In this document: piece after piece, positions 6,779 to 14,472 of the stretch
How the letters are laid out: the number at the start of each line of letters is the position of its first letter
How positions within the stretch are numbered: position 1 is the stretch's first letter
From: an uncultured Lachnospiraceae bacterium
Lineage (GTDB): Bacteria > Bacillota > Clostridia > Lachnospirales > Lachnospiraceae
Length of the DNA: 21,378 nucleotides
Direction of reading: 5' to 3'
Assembly: GCA_910576535.1 (NCBI GenBank)
Contig: CAJTKK010000021.1
Span: 1-21,378 of the forward strand
The notes under the pieces: model-generated
Database searches by the model: none
Told to the model about the DNA's origin: nothing
Seen by the model: only the letters and a program-made list of their open reading frames with translations
Made by a program: the position numbers and the translations under genes

Positions 6779-7573
6779 ATGGCTCTTTTGGAAGTGAAGA
6801 ATGTGAAGAAAGTATATACGTCGAGATTTGGAGCGATGAAAGTACAAGCTTTGAACGGTGTAAATTTTTCGGTGGAAGAGGGGGAATACGTGGCGATTAT
6901 GGGGGAATCCGGTTCCGGAAAAACGACGCTGCTTAATATTCTTGCGTCTCTGGATAAGGCAACCAGCGGCCAGGTGTTGCTGAATGGGAGAGATTTATCG
7001 GAGATCCGGACGAAAGAATTGTGCGCATTCCGGCGGAATCATCTAGGCTTTGTATTTCAGGATTTCAATTTGCTGGATACGTTATCGTTAAGGGACAATA
7101 TTTTTCTGCCCCTTGTACTGGCCGGGATGGATTATAAAGAGATGGAAAAGAGGATCAGGCCTTTGGCGGGAAAGCTGTCGATGGAACAATTGCTGGAGAA
7201 ATATCCGTATGAAGTATCCGGGGGGCAGAAACAGCGGGCGGCGGTATGCCGGGCATTGATTACCCGGCCGGAAATCGTGCTGGCGGATGAACCGACGGGG
7301 GCTTTGGATTCCAAGGCTTCGGGCAGGCTGCTCAGGCTATTTGCGGATATTAATAAAGAGGGGCAGACAATTCTTATGGTAACCCATAGTATCCAAGCGG
7401 CCAGCCATGCCGGCCGTATTCTCTTTATTAAGGATGGGACGGTTTTTCATCAGATTTACCGTGGCAGCCGGTCGGATGACGAGATGTATGTTATGATATC
7501 CGATGCTTTGACAGTAATTCAGACAAATAAAAATGACGGAGATTTCACAGAGAGGGGGGATAACGGTGAATAA
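6779..7573 (+). CDS. BceA-like ABC transporter ATPase
   Basis: A 264-residue cytoplasmic ATP-binding subunit of a MacB/BceA-type transporter. Walker A is GESGSGKTT, the Q loop is in FVFQDFNLL, the signature is VSGGQKQR, Walker B is IVLADEPTGALD and the switch His is in MVTHS. The C-terminal tail beyond the switch (to EMYVMISDALTVIQ) is the short extension seen in BceA proteins. The ATG at 6779 is chosen for AAGGAAGG six bases upstream; a GTG 7 codons earlier lies inside that ribosome site. Its stop overlaps the permease start by 8 nt, so the two are coupled. With the permease it would remove cell-wall-targeting peptides from their lipid targets and feed flux information to the kinase. Confidence 0.95.
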   Translation: MALLEVKNVKKVYTSRFGAMKVQALNGVNFSVEEGEYVAIMGESGSGKTTLLNILASLDKATSGQVLLNGRDLSEIRTKELCAFRRNHLGFVFQDFNLLDTLSLRDNIFLPLVLAGMDYKEMEKRIRPLAGKLSMEQLLEKYPYEVSGGQKQRAAVCRALITRPEIVLADEPTGALDSKASGRLLRLFADINKEGQTILMVTHSIQAASHAGRILFIKDGTVFHQIYRGSRSDDEMYVMISDALTVIQTNKNDGDFTERGDNGE

Positions 7574-9605
7574 GTCATTTCAGGCAGACCAGACAATAAA
7601 TGCATGGAGAATTCTTCCCCGTCTGGCATGGAAAGGGATTGTGGGGAATGGGACCGTATATTATCCATATCTTGGAGCAGGCATTGTTTCCGTGTTTATC
7701 TATTTTGTTTTTTCTTCCATCCTTCATAATGATATAATTGCAATTTTGCCTAAAAGCGCTTATGCATGGATATTTTTGGCGATAGGGCGTGTGCTTCTGG
7801 GGATGATCCTGATCCCCTTTCTGTTTTACACAAACAGCTTTCTCATTAAGAGAAGGAAAAAAGAAATTGGGCTGTATAACCTTTTAGGGCTTGAGAAAAA
7901 GCATATAGGAATCATGATGTTCACAGAATCGGCGATAACTTATATGATTGCGGTGGCAGCGGGGATTGTGGGAGGAACTGTATTTTCAAAGTTTTTGTTT
8001 CTGCTGCTTCTGCGCATGACCGGGCTGCCGGTGGACGTAAAATTTACGTTCAGCTTTTTGGCATTTGGGGAGACAGCCGTATTTTTTTTAGGGGTGTATG
8101 CCTTCTGTTTCCTTTCAAACCTGATTCAAGTGGGACGGGCAAGGCCGTCGGAATTGCTGGCCGGGGGAAAGAAGGGGGAGAAAGAGCCGGGGTTTTTATG
8201 GCTCTGGGCATTCATCGGATTTTCCGCCCTTGGGACGGGATATTGGATAGCCGTAAGCAGTGAAGCGGATTCCATGATTTTTATTCATTTCTTTTTGGCA
8301 ATATTTTTAGTAGTGGCAGGCACTTACTTTTTGTTTACTTCGGGAAGCGTGGCGTATTTAAAGCTTTTGAAAAAGAGGAAAGGATTCTACTATAAGCCAT
8401 CGAATTTTATCACAATTTCCGGGATGCTATATAGGATGAAGAAGAGTGCGGCAAGCCTGGTAAATATATGTATTTTTTCTACTATGGCAATGATTACATT
8501 GATTTGTACGTCATCACTGTATTTAGGGCTGGGCGGGATGATGGATTTTAACTTCCCTTTTGATGTGGATGTGTTTTGGCAAAAGATACAGATGGGGGAA
8601 AACGGTGAAAAAATAAAAGCAGCGGAACTAGAACAAAAATACGGGGTGAAAATAGATCCTTATCTGACATATGAAAAAATTGCTTTGCGTTGTGGCCAGG
8701 AGGGGGAAAAACTTGGCATGGCATATGATACATCATATATAGGGCATCCATACCCGGGAAAGAATTATGATGTTAATCTGCTGTTGCTGGAGGATTATAA
8801 CAAGATAGAAGACAGGGAAATAAAACTGGAAGACGGGGAAGTTCTTGTTTTTTCCAGCGGTCCGGATTACGGGTATGATAAAATCATTTTTTTTGGAAAT
8901 GAATTCAGGGTAAAGGAAGAACCTGAAACGTTCATGATTGCACCAAAATCAGTCAACAATAAGGAAGGGGAACTCTTTCTGATTGTAAAAGAGGAAGGCG
9001 TAAAAAAGATGCTGGTAAAGGCCTGGGCGGAAGCTAATGGGGTGGAGGACGTAAAAGGGTTATTGGAAGGCAGTCATCAGGCGGTAAGGCTGGATGTGAA
9101 GGGGGAAGAAGAAGCCAGAGGGCGGTTTGCGGAGGAATTCGGGGACTGGTGCCGGAACAGCCCAGGGTGTGTAAGGTTTGAAAATAATCTGGATTGGCGT
9201 TCGGACTGGAAATCCATGTACGGCGGATTGCTGTTTATCGGGATATTGTTCAGTATTGTTTTTATCATGTGCCTTGTATTAATTATGTATTATAAACAGA
9301 TTGCGGAAGGATATGAGGATCAAAATGCCTTTACGATAATGCAGAAAGTAGGGATGAGCGATGGAGAAATTAAAGGGACGATTCATAAACAGATCCTTAT
9401 AGTCTTTTTTGTTCCGCTCATTGGGGCTGTGATGCATACATGCGCGGGGCTTGTGATGGTAAGTAAACTGTTTGCGGTTCTGCGTTTTTTCGATATAGGG
9501 CTGCTTGTAGGATGCGGGGCTGCCGTAATGACTATTTTTGCTCTTTTTTATGGGGGAAGTTATGTGGTTACGGCAAGAACATATTATAGGATTGTAAGCA
9601 GATAA
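7566..9605 (+). CDS. BceB-like ABC transporter permease (FtsX family)
   Basis: A 679-residue membrane permease. It has the BceB layout of about ten hydrophobic segments with a large (~220-residue) extracytoplasmic domain between the seventh and eighth (roughly residues 325-548). The cytoplasmic sequence KRRKKEIGLYNLLGLEKKHI follows the second segment and is typical of FtsX-like permeases. A matching one (NAFTIMQKVGMSDGEIK) follows the eighth. The extracytoplasmic domain is the likely peptide-binding and sensing part. The start is taken as GTG 7566 because a GAGAGGGGGG ribosome site precedes it; the ATG at 7533 has none. It is the last gene of the module and is followed by the hairpin at 9626-9667. 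The peptide recognised cannot be predicted. Confidence 0.93.
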   Translation: MNKSFQADQTINAWRILPRLAWKGIVGNGTVYYPYLGAGIVSVFIYFVFSSILHNDIIAILPKSAYAWIFLAIGRVLLGMILIPFLFYTNSFLIKRRKKEIGLYNLLGLEKKHIGIMMFTESAITYMIAVAAGIVGGTVFSKFLFLLLLRMTGLPVDVKFTFSFLAFGETAVFFLGVYAFCFLSNLIQVGRARPSELLAGGKKGEKEPGFLWLWAFIGFSALGTGYWIAVSSEADSMIFIHFFLAIFLVVAGTYFLFTSGSVAYLKLLKKRKGFYYKPSNFITISGMLYRMKKSAASLVNICIFSTMAMITLICTSSLYLGLGGMMDFNFPFDVDVFWQKIQMGENGEKIKAAELEQKYGVKIDPYLTYEKIALRCGQEGEKLGMAYDTSYIGHPYPGKNYDVNLLLLEDYNKIEDREIKLEDGEVLVFSSGPDYGYDKIIFFGNEFRVKEEPETFMIAPKSVNNKEGELFLIVKEEGVKKMLVKAWAEANGVEDVKGLLEGSHQAVRLDVKGEEEARGRFAEEFGDWCRNSPGCVRFENNLDWRSDWKSMYGGLLFIGILFSIVFIMCLVLIMYYKQIAEGYEDQNAFTIMQKVGMSDGEIKGTIHKQILIVFFVPLIGAVMHTCAGLVMVSKLFAVLRFFDIGLLVGCGAAVMTIFALFYGGSYVVTARTYYRIVSR

Positions 9606-9625
9606 AGGGATGGAGAGGCTGCACA

Positions 9626-9667
9626 AAAAAGTCAGATTTTGCGGGTTGCTGCAAGATTTGACTTTTT
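9626..9667. terminator. Terminator after the Bce-type module
   Basis: A 17-bp stem with two G-U pairs: AAAAAGTCAGATTTTGC (9626-9642) with GCAAGATTTGACTTTTT (9651-9667), 8-nt loop, T run in the right arm. It could work on both strands. Confidence 0.8.
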
Positions 9668-9685
9668 GGCAATTTGAAGTATAGT
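9658..9685 (+). promoter_or_regulatory. Candidate promoter for the DUF218 gene
   Basis: TTGACT (9658-9663), 16-nt spacer, TATAGT (9680-9685). The -35 lies inside the right arm of the preceding terminator stem. Confidence 0.55.
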
Positions 9686-9742
9686 ATATATAAAAAGATA
9701 CCGGGACTCGGAAAGGGAGATATTCTCCTGGCGGAGCAGGGG

Positions 9743-10525
9743 ATGAAGGAACGGACAGGGAGTATTGGCAGAATGAAACATATGCAGAACTTGGCAATGA
9801 TATTGGGGATTTTGTTTATTTTATATTTTTTGGGGATACAGATTGCTGCGGTTCATGGGACGAATTTTTACTTTATATGGCTGGCGGCCGGGATATTGCT
9901 AACCGGATGGGCCATATGCATGAAAAAGGGGATTCTGATCCCCCGGCTCCCCACATGGCTAAGAAGGGGTACCCTTATATTGTCCTGCCTGGGCTTTCTA
10001 TTGTTCTTCTTTGTGGAATGCCTGATTCTAAGCGGATTTTCTGCAAAGGGGAAGGAAGGGCTGGATTATATTATTGTACTTGGGGCGCAGATGAAAGCAC
10101 ATGGACCGAGCCGCATTTTGAAGATGAGGCTGGATACGGCATATGATTATCTGATGGATAATCCGGATACAATTGCTATCGTATCCGGGGCAAAGGGAGA
10201 TGACGAACATGTCAGTGAGGCACAGGGGATGTACGACTATCTGGTGGGAAGGGGAATCGAGCCGGAACGGATTATGAAGGAAGACAAATCATACAATACC
10301 AGCCAGAATATTAATTTCAGCATGGCTTTTCTGAATAAGGAAGAAGACAGCGTAGGCATTGTGACAAATAATTTTCATATTTTCAGGGCAACACATATTG
10401 CGGAGAAAAGCGGATACCGGCAGGTATATGGGATTGCGGCGCCGTCGGAACTGATGATGCAGGGGAATAATATGCTGCGGGAATTCATGGGGGTGATGAA
10501 GGATTTTTTGGCGGGGAACATTTAA
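9743..10525 (+). CDS. DUF218-family (YdcF/ElyC/SanA-like) membrane protein
   Basis: About 260 residues. Three hydrophobic helices occupy the first ~110 residues, followed by a DUF218 domain with its usual signature blocks: LDYIIVLGAQMKAHGPS, SRILKMRLDTAYDYL, IAIVSGAKGDDEHVSEAQGM, SYNTSQNINFSM and GIVTNNFHIFRATHIAE. Family members such as ElyC and SanA are tied to envelope integrity and peptidoglycan precursor lipid handling in other bacteria; the biochemical activity is unsettled. The start is uncertain: ATG 9743 (GGAG six bases upstream) or ATG 9773 (AGGGAG ten bases upstream, MKHMQNLAM). The frame runs further up but with only a TTG at the -10 region. A 98-nt gap without terminator separates it from the sirtuin gene, so read-through is likely. 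Confidence 0.85.
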   Translation: MKERTGSIGRMKHMQNLAMILGILFILYFLGIQIAAVHGTNFYFIWLAAGILLTGWAICMKKGILIPRLPTWLRRGTLILSCLGFLLFFFVECLILSGFSAKGKEGLDYIIVLGAQMKAHGPSRILKMRLDTAYDYLMDNPDTIAIVSGAKGDDEHVSEAQGMYDYLVGRGIEPERIMKEDKSYNTSQNINFSMAFLNKEEDSVGIVTNNFHIFRATHIAEKSGYRQVYGIAAPSELMMQGNNMLREFMGVMKDFLAGNI

Positions 10526-10623
10526 ACTGACCGGCAGCCGGGGGATGATAAGGAAAGGCCAAAGGGCGCGGGCAGTTATAGGGAAAAAGGGAAAAGAAAG
10601 CAAAAAGCGGACAGGAGGATGGG

Positions 10624-11340
10624 ATGAAGCAGATAGAGCAATTGAAGGAATGGATAAAAGGAAGCAATTATGTGGTTTTCTTTGGCGGGGCTGGGGTATC
10701 GACGGAAAGCGGGATACCGGATTTCAGGAGCGTGGACGGACTGTATCATCAGAAATATGATTATCCGCCTGAAACCATATTAAGCCATACGTTTTACAAA
10801 AATAAGCCAGAGGAATTCTTCCAGTTTTATAAGGACAAATTAATCGGGTTTGAGGCAAAGCCTAATCAAGCTCATGTTAAGCTTGCGGAATGGGAAAAAG
10901 AGGGGAAATTAAAAGCGGTGATTACTCAGAATATCGACGGGCTTCATCAGGCAGCAGGCAGCAGGAAGGTATTGGAGCTTCATGGATCCACTCTGCGCAA
11001 TTATTGCGAAGGATGCGGCAAATTCTTTGATGTGGGCTATATCCGGCAGGCGCAAGGGGTTCCGGTATGCGATAAGTGCGGCGGCCCGGTTAAGCCGGAT
11101 GTGGTATTATATGAAGAGGGCCTGGATCAGCATGTGCTGTCGGAGTCGGTTCAGTTTATTAAAAATGCGGATGTTCTGATTATAGGGGGGACTTCGCTGG
11201 TGGTGTATCCCGCAGCAGGGCTGATTGATTATTATCAGGGGAATAAACTGGTGTTGGTGAACAAGACTCCTACGGCCAGGGATGGCATGGCTGACCTTAT
11301 TGTTCAAGGATCTATTGGGGAAATCTTTGGACAGTTGTAA
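10624..11340 (+). CDS. cobB: NAD-dependent protein deacylase (sirtuin)
   Basis: A 238-residue sirtuin that removes acyl groups from lysines using NAD and releases nicotinamide and O-acyl-ADP-ribose. All family landmarks are present: GAGVSTESGIPDFRS (NAD binding, 23-36), TQNIDGLHQ (101-109), catalytic His120 in LELHGS, a zinc site of two Cys pairs (Cys128/Cys131 and Cys149/Cys152), GTSLVVYPA, and NKTPTARD near the end. The length is normal for bacterial sirtuins. The start is fixed by AGGAGG five bases before the ATG. It lies just upstream of the DUF951 gene (no terminator between), and probably shares a transcript with the DUF218 gene. Its protein substrates cannot be inferred from the neighbours. 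Confidence 0.95.
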   Translation: MKQIEQLKEWIKGSNYVVFFGGAGVSTESGIPDFRSVDGLYHQKYDYPPETILSHTFYKNKPEEFFQFYKDKLIGFEAKPNQAHVKLAEWEKEGKLKAVITQNIDGLHQAAGSRKVLELHGSTLRNYCEGCGKFFDVGYIRQAQGVPVCDKCGGPVKPDVVLYEEGLDQHVLSESVQFIKNADVLIIGGTSLVVYPAAGLIDYYQGNKLVLVNKTPTARDGMADLIVQGSIGEIFGQL

Positions 11341-11459
11341 GTATGACAGAGGTTTTAAGGGATATCCTGACGGACGTGGGATGGGGGAGGGAATTTGCCT
11401 ATATGTTGTCTATTATAGTGTATGCGGCATTTCCCGGCTATGATTTAGGAGAAGAAGTT

Positions 11460-11642
11460 ATGGACATTCAGGTAGGAGAGATTGTGCGGCTGAAAAAACA
11501 GCATCCTTGCGGCAGCAAGGAATGGGAGGTTTTACGTATTGGGGCGGATTTCCGGTTAAAATGCATGGGATGCGGGCATCAGATTATGATAGCTCGCAAG
11601 GCATTGGAAAAAAGTGTGAGGGAAATTAGACAAAAACCTTGA
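11460..11642 (+). CDS. DUF951 small protein
   Basis: 60 residues with the DUF951 pattern: MDIQVGEIVRLKKQHPCGSK, EWEVLRIGADFRLKCMGCGH, then IMIARKALEKSVREI. Conserved Cys/His residues (HPCG and CMGCGH) suggest a small beta-barrel, possibly metal- or nucleic-acid-binding, but no function is established. The start at 11460 has AGGAG eight bases upstream; the frame opens 39 codons earlier (11343) without a ribosome site. In many Firmicutes this family lies close to rpsF, as here. Confidence 0.85.
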   Translation: MDIQVGEIVRLKKQHPCGSKEWEVLRIGADFRLKCMGCGHQIMIARKALEKSVREIRQKP

Positions 11643-11667
11643 AAATATAGATTCTGTATGATATCAT
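11639..11667 (+). promoter_or_regulatory. Sigma-A promoter of rpsF-ssb-rpsR
   Basis: TTGAAA (11639-11644), 17-nt spacer, TATCAT (11662-11667); start near 11674, giving a ~70-nt leader. The -10 lies in the palindrome ATGATATCAT, as at the tRNA-Cys promoter. The -35 overlaps the stop codon of the DUF951 gene. Confidence 0.7.
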
Positions 11668-11689
11668 ATTAACTTGTGATATATTTTTA

Positions 11690-11742
11690 ATTCCTTGCTC
11701 CCGGTTTGCCTGGGGGCCAGAGACCAAAAGGAGGTAACGCAC
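11690..11742 (+). ncRNA. Candidate S6:S18-binding rpsF leader
   Basis: Directly ahead of rpsF, GCTCCC (11697-11702) pairs with GGGGGC (11712-11717), enclosing GGTTTGCCT that begins just after a CCG trinucleotide. A later ACC (11723-11725) could pair back to the GGT. A CCG-containing hairpin next to the rpsF ribosome site is the known autoregulatory element bound by the S6-S18 complex in many bacteria. The match is by structure and position only. Confidence 0.6.
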
Positions 11743-12033
11743 ATGAACAAATATGAATTAGCCGTTGTTGTCAGTGCAAAAATCGAAGATGAAGAGAGAG
11801 CGGCAGTGATTGACAAATGCAAAGCTCTCATTGAAAGATTCGGTGGACAAGTTACAGACGTTGATGAATGGGGTAAGAAGAGACTGGCTTACGAAGTTCA
11901 GAAAATGAAAGAAGCTTTCTACTATTTCATTCATTTCGATGCTGAAAGCACTGTTCCGGTAGAAATCGAACACAGAGTTCGTATCATGGACAATGTGATC
12001 AGGTATTTATGCGTAAGACAAGACGAGGCATAA
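11743..12033 (+). CDS. rpsF: 30S ribosomal protein bS6
   Basis: 96 residues, the usual bS6 length. It opens MNKYELAVVVSAKIEDEERA and contains GGQVTDVDEWGKKRLAYEV and IRYLCVRQDEA, as expected for the single-domain ribosomal protein that pairs with bS18 on the 30S platform. The start is set by AAGGAGG (11729-11735) eight bases before the ATG; upstream codons belong to the leader RNA. It is the first gene of the rpsF-ssb-rpsR operon, 15 nt before ssb. It ends without the long C-terminal acidic tail of enterobacterial S6. Confidence 0.97.
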   Translation: MNKYELAVVVSAKIEDEERAAVIDKCKALIERFGGQVTDVDEWGKKRLAYEVQKMKEAFYYFIHFDAESTVPVEIEHRVRIMDNVIRYLCVRQDEA

Positions 12034-12048
12034 AGAACAGGAGAATGT

Positions 12049-12507
12049 ATGAATAAAGTAATACTTATGGGACGTTTGACGAGAGACCCCGAAGTGAGGT
12101 ATTCACAAGGGGAAAGCCCATTGGCAATTGCCAGATATACACTAGCGGTTGACCGTCGTTTTAATAGGAACGGCGATGATGCTGCAGCGGATTTTATTAA
12201 CTGTGTCGCGTTCGGAAAGAGCGGCGAGTTTGCAGAAAGATATTTCCGCAAGGGGATTAAAATTGCAGTTACCGGGCGTATCCAGACCGGAAGCTATACG
12301 AATAAGGACGGCGTAAAAGTATATACGACGGAAGTAGTAGTTGAAGATCAGGAATTCGCAGAGAGCAAGAACAGTTCCGGCGGCGACGGGGGTTATGCCG
12401 GCAACAATAGTTTTTCGGGCGGCAGCAGCAGGCCTGCTCCTATGGCAGCCGGCGATGGTTTCATGAATATCCCTGACGGGATTGATGAGGAATTGCCGTT
12501 TAACTAA
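12049..12507 (+). CDS. ssb: Single-stranded DNA-binding protein
   Basis: 152 residues. An N-terminal OB fold (about 1-105: MNKVILMGRLTRDPEVRY, ADFINCVAFGKSGEFAERY, KIAVTGRIQTGSYTNKDG) coats single-stranded DNA as a tetramer. A Gly/Ser/Pro/Asn-rich linker (about 106-140) leads to an acidic tip, DGIDEELPFN. The usual bacterial tip ends in Pro-Phe; here one Asn follows the Phe before the stop. The ribosome site AGGAG lies five bases before the ATG. It sits between rpsF and rpsR, the standard arrangement linking replication and ribosome genes in Firmicutes. Confidence 0.97.
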   Translation: MNKVILMGRLTRDPEVRYSQGESPLAIARYTLAVDRRFNRNGDDAAADFINCVAFGKSGEFAERYFRKGIKIAVTGRIQTGSYTNKDGVKVYTTEVVVEDQEFAESKNSSGGDGGYAGNNSFSGGSSRPAPMAAGDGFMNIPDGIDEELPFN

Positions 12508-12539
12508 TGGATCATTTATTTTAGATAGGAGGCATTATT

Positions 12540-12803
12540 ATGGCTTACAATAAAGCAGAAAAGTCTGATTCTCCGGTAAGGAGAAAAGGCGGGATGCGCA
12601 GAAGGAAAAAGGTTTGCATATTCTGTGGGAAAGACAATGTTATTGATTATAAAGATGTAAATAAATTAAAAAGATACGTATCTGAGAGAGGTAAAATCCT
12701 TCCCAGAAGAATTACAGGAAATTGCGCAAAACATCAGAGGACGCTGACGGTTGCCATTAAGAGAGCGCGTCATCTTGCACTGATGCCTTATGTACAAGAT
12801 TAA
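12540..12803 (+). CDS. rpsR: 30S ribosomal protein bS18 (zinc-ribbon form)
   Basis: 87 residues. A basic N-terminal extension (about 1-24) precedes the bS18 core with DYKDVNKLKRYVSERGKILP and GNCAKHQRTLTVAIKRARHL. Cys26, Cys29 (VCIFCG), Cys62 and His65 (NCAKH) form a likely zinc site, so this is the cysteine-containing form. The ribosome site TAGGAGG precedes the ATG by seven bases. It is the last gene of the operon; the terminator at 12864-12894 follows. Confidence 0.97.
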   Translation: MAYNKAEKSDSPVRRKGGMRRRKKVCIFCGKDNVIDYKDVNKLKRYVSERGKILPRRITGNCAKHQRTLTVAIKRARHLALMPYVQD

Positions 12804-12863
12804 GGCGGGAGAGAATAAAGACGCTGTTTGAATTTCATTCCCGTATGCAATAAGCTGTTTGGA

Positions 12864-12894
12864 GCGGTACATGTTTTCATGTACCGCTTTTTTT
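12864..12894 (+). terminator. Intrinsic terminator of rpsF-ssb-rpsR
   Basis: 10-bp perfect stem GCGGTACATG (12864-12873) with CATGTACCGC (12878-12887), TTTT loop, then seven T. It is a textbook rho-independent terminator 60 nt after rpsR. Confidence 0.93.
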
Positions 12895-12896
12895 GC

Positions 12897-12935
12897 CTTA
12901 TCAGAAAGTTCTTCGCCAGAAGGGCGTAAATTGAG
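12897..12935. repeat. Short hairpin repeat, copy 2
   Basis: The block reading CCTTATCAGAAAGTTCTTCG, then CCAGAAGGGCGTAAATTGA, matches 1051-1085 with a few substitutions and a short insertion. Like copy 1 it starts within a few bases after a terminator T tract. The hairpin arms CTTC/GAAG are kept. Confidence 0.45.
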
Positions 12936-12949
12936 GAAGTGTAGAAGAC

Positions 12950-13130
12950 ACCTTTTATACAATAGAAGATTACTTCGTAATATTGTGAAAACCAGCAAGA
13001 ATTGCAGAGCAATTCTTGGAGAGCTGGCCGCTGGGTCAACTTTTTTGTCATAGGCTTCAGACGTTCAATAGCCTGTCCGGGGGCGTTGCCTGACAGGGTG
13101 GACGGTAATTTGTGCGCGTCCCATTGTGAG
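12950..13130. other. Gene-free stretch packed with inverted repeats
   Basis: No ORF with a ribosome site is found here on either strand. Successive pairings are visible: ACAAT (12959-12963)/ATTGT (12982-12986) enclosing ATTAC-TTC-GTAAT; CCAGC plus AAGAATTGC (12992-13005) with GCAATTCTT and GCTGG (13009-13027); AGGCT (13052-13056)/AGCCT (13070-13074), mutually exclusive with CCTGTC (13072-13077)/GACAGG (13092-13097); and GGACG (13100-13104)/CGTCC (13117-13121). It could be a structured RNA, a worn mobile or repeat element, or both. No known family is recognised. Confidence 0.45.
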
Positions 13131-13160
13131 GGCCGTTTTGAGAAATACAATCCTGCAATA

Positions 13161-13189
13161 TTGATTTTAAGGAAAGTAATGTATATAAT
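13161..13189 (+). promoter_or_regulatory. Sigma-A promoter of the carboxypeptidase gene
   Basis: TTGATT (13161-13166), 17-nt spacer, TATAAT (13184-13189); start near 13196, about 57 nt before the ATG. This is one of the best consensus promoters in the window. Confidence 0.7.
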
Positions 13190-13252
13190 GAAAAATGTTT
13201 CGTTTGTATCTGAGCTAAAACGGCGGGCGGTAAGAAAGGTTTGGTTGTAAAA

Positions 13253-14416
13253 ATGAGAGAGCAGTTGGATGAAAATATGGATAGAGAGAGAAAAGAGCGG
13301 CGGGAGAAAAGGATAAGGGAAATGCGGCGGAGGAAAGAGCATCAGAACAGCATCCGCAAAAGAATCCGGGCTGCGCTTCCGGCTGCTGCGGTAATTCTGG
13401 TTCTGGCAGTTGTAATGGCTCTCAGAGCCGGGGGAAAGAGTACCGGGGAGGGAGCTGGGAATGAACAGGAAAGTCCTGCTGGCATGAAGGATGTATTGCC
13501 GGAACCGGAGGAAAAGGATAAAGAGGATAGAATGGAAAAAGAAAGCAGGAATCTGGAGGACCGATTTGCCCATGAAAGAGGGGCAGAAGAAAAAATAGAG
13601 GAAAAACTTGAACATTATGCGGAAGAGACGGAAGATACCAGGCAGTTTGGCAGAGATATCGTAAGCGGTTATGGGATTCTGATTGATGTGGAGAATAAAA
13701 GGATTGTGTCGGAAAAAAATGCAAAGGTGCAGATGAACCCGGCATCTATGACGAAAGTCCTGACGCTTTTGGTTGCGGCGGAGAACATTGATAATTTGGA
13801 TGATACGGTTACTGTTACTCTTGAAATGACGGATTACAGTTTTGTAAATGGATGCAGCAATGCAGGATTTGAAAAAGGCGAAACGGTAACGGTAAAGGAT
13901 CTTATGTATGGGACGATATTGCCGTCCGGCGCGGAGGCAGCGGTAGGGCTGGCAATTTACACAGCGGGGTCGCAGGAAGAATTTGTAAGGATGATGAATG
14001 GGAAACTGGAAGAACTTGGGCTTTCCGGAAGCGCGCATTTTACCAACTGTGTGGGCGTATATGACGAGGAACATTATTGCACCGCTTATGATATGGCAAT
14101 GATCATGGAGGCTGCATTGGACAATGAGCTTTGCAGAGAGGTATTATCATCCCGCACTTATACCACTTCCAGTACCGAAGAGCATCCGGAGGGGATGATA
14201 TTGAGTAATTGGTTCCTGCGCCGCATTGAAGATAAAGATGTGGGAGGTAAAGTGCTGGGCGGCAAGACGGGGTATGTGGAACAGTCAAAAAGCTGTGCGG
14301 TCAGTTATGGGGAGGACAAAAATGGAAAGAGATATATCTGTGTTACGGCCAATGCAGAAAGCCAATGGCTTTGCATCAAAGATCATGTCAAGCTGTATCA
14401 GGGCGTTATGCAGTAA
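13253..14416 (+). CDS. D-alanyl-D-alanine carboxypeptidase (serine-type, membrane-anchored)
   Basis: A 387-residue penicillin-binding protein of the DacA type, which trims the terminal D-Ala from peptidoglycan stem peptides outside the membrane. It has a strongly basic, Arg/Lys/Glu-rich cytoplasmic N terminus (about 1-42), one transmembrane segment (about 43-60), a charged extracytoplasmic linker (about 65-130), then the catalytic domain. SxxK is SMTK (in NPASMTKVLTLL) and KTG is in GGKTGYVEQS. The second motif is PSGAEA, with Ala where classical PBP5 has SGN. There is no cleavage-type signal peptide. The ATG at 13253 is chosen, but its ribosome site is poor (AGAAAGG is 13 nt away); a TTG at 13241 is the alternative. 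The next gene has its own promoter candidate. Confidence 0.92.
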   Translation: MREQLDENMDRERKERREKRIREMRRRKEHQNSIRKRIRAALPAAAVILVLAVVMALRAGGKSTGEGAGNEQESPAGMKDVLPEPEEKDKEDRMEKESRNLEDRFAHERGAEEKIEEKLEHYAEETEDTRQFGRDIVSGYGILIDVENKRIVSEKNAKVQMNPASMTKVLTLLVAAENIDNLDDTVTVTLEMTDYSFVNGCSNAGFEKGETVTVKDLMYGTILPSGAEAAVGLAIYTAGSQEEFVRMMNGKLEELGLSGSAHFTNCVGVYDEEHYCTAYDMAMIMEAALDNELCREVLSSRTYTTSSTEEHPEGMILSNWFLRRIEDKDVGGKVLGGKTGYVEQSKSCAVSYGEDKNGKRYICVTANAESQWLCIKDHVKLYQGVMQ

Positions 14417-14472
14417 TTGATAGCGTATTCCGACAGAAAACACGGTAAAACCGTAAAATAATATGGTGGAAC

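Noticed and set aside
7533..7565. Upstream ATG start for the ABC permease
   Set aside because: No ribosome site precedes it and it would overlap the ATPase gene by 41 bases. The GTG at 7566 has a strong purine-rich site.
9279..9797. A 172-codon minus-strand frame across the permease end and the next gene start
   Set aside because: It crosses a terminator and promoter, is antisense to a well-supported gene and has shadow composition.
11343..11459. A longer N terminus for the DUF951 protein
   Set aside because: The upstream ATG has no ribosome site and the added 39 residues do not belong to the family. ATG 11460 has AGGAG and starts exactly at the conserved MDIQVGEIV.
13179..13250. A 23-codon basic upstream ORF ending two bases before the carboxypeptidase ATG (possible coupling peptide)
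   Set aside because: Its start codons lie in or before the -10 of the best promoter (13161-13189), so the main transcript would begin inside it. Only read-through RNA could carry it.
12800..14074. A 424-codon open frame on the minus strand
   Set aside because: It runs antisense through the carboxypeptidase gene and the hairpin-rich gap, has His/Phe/Ser-rich shadow composition, and has no ribosome site. It is explained by codon use of the real gene.
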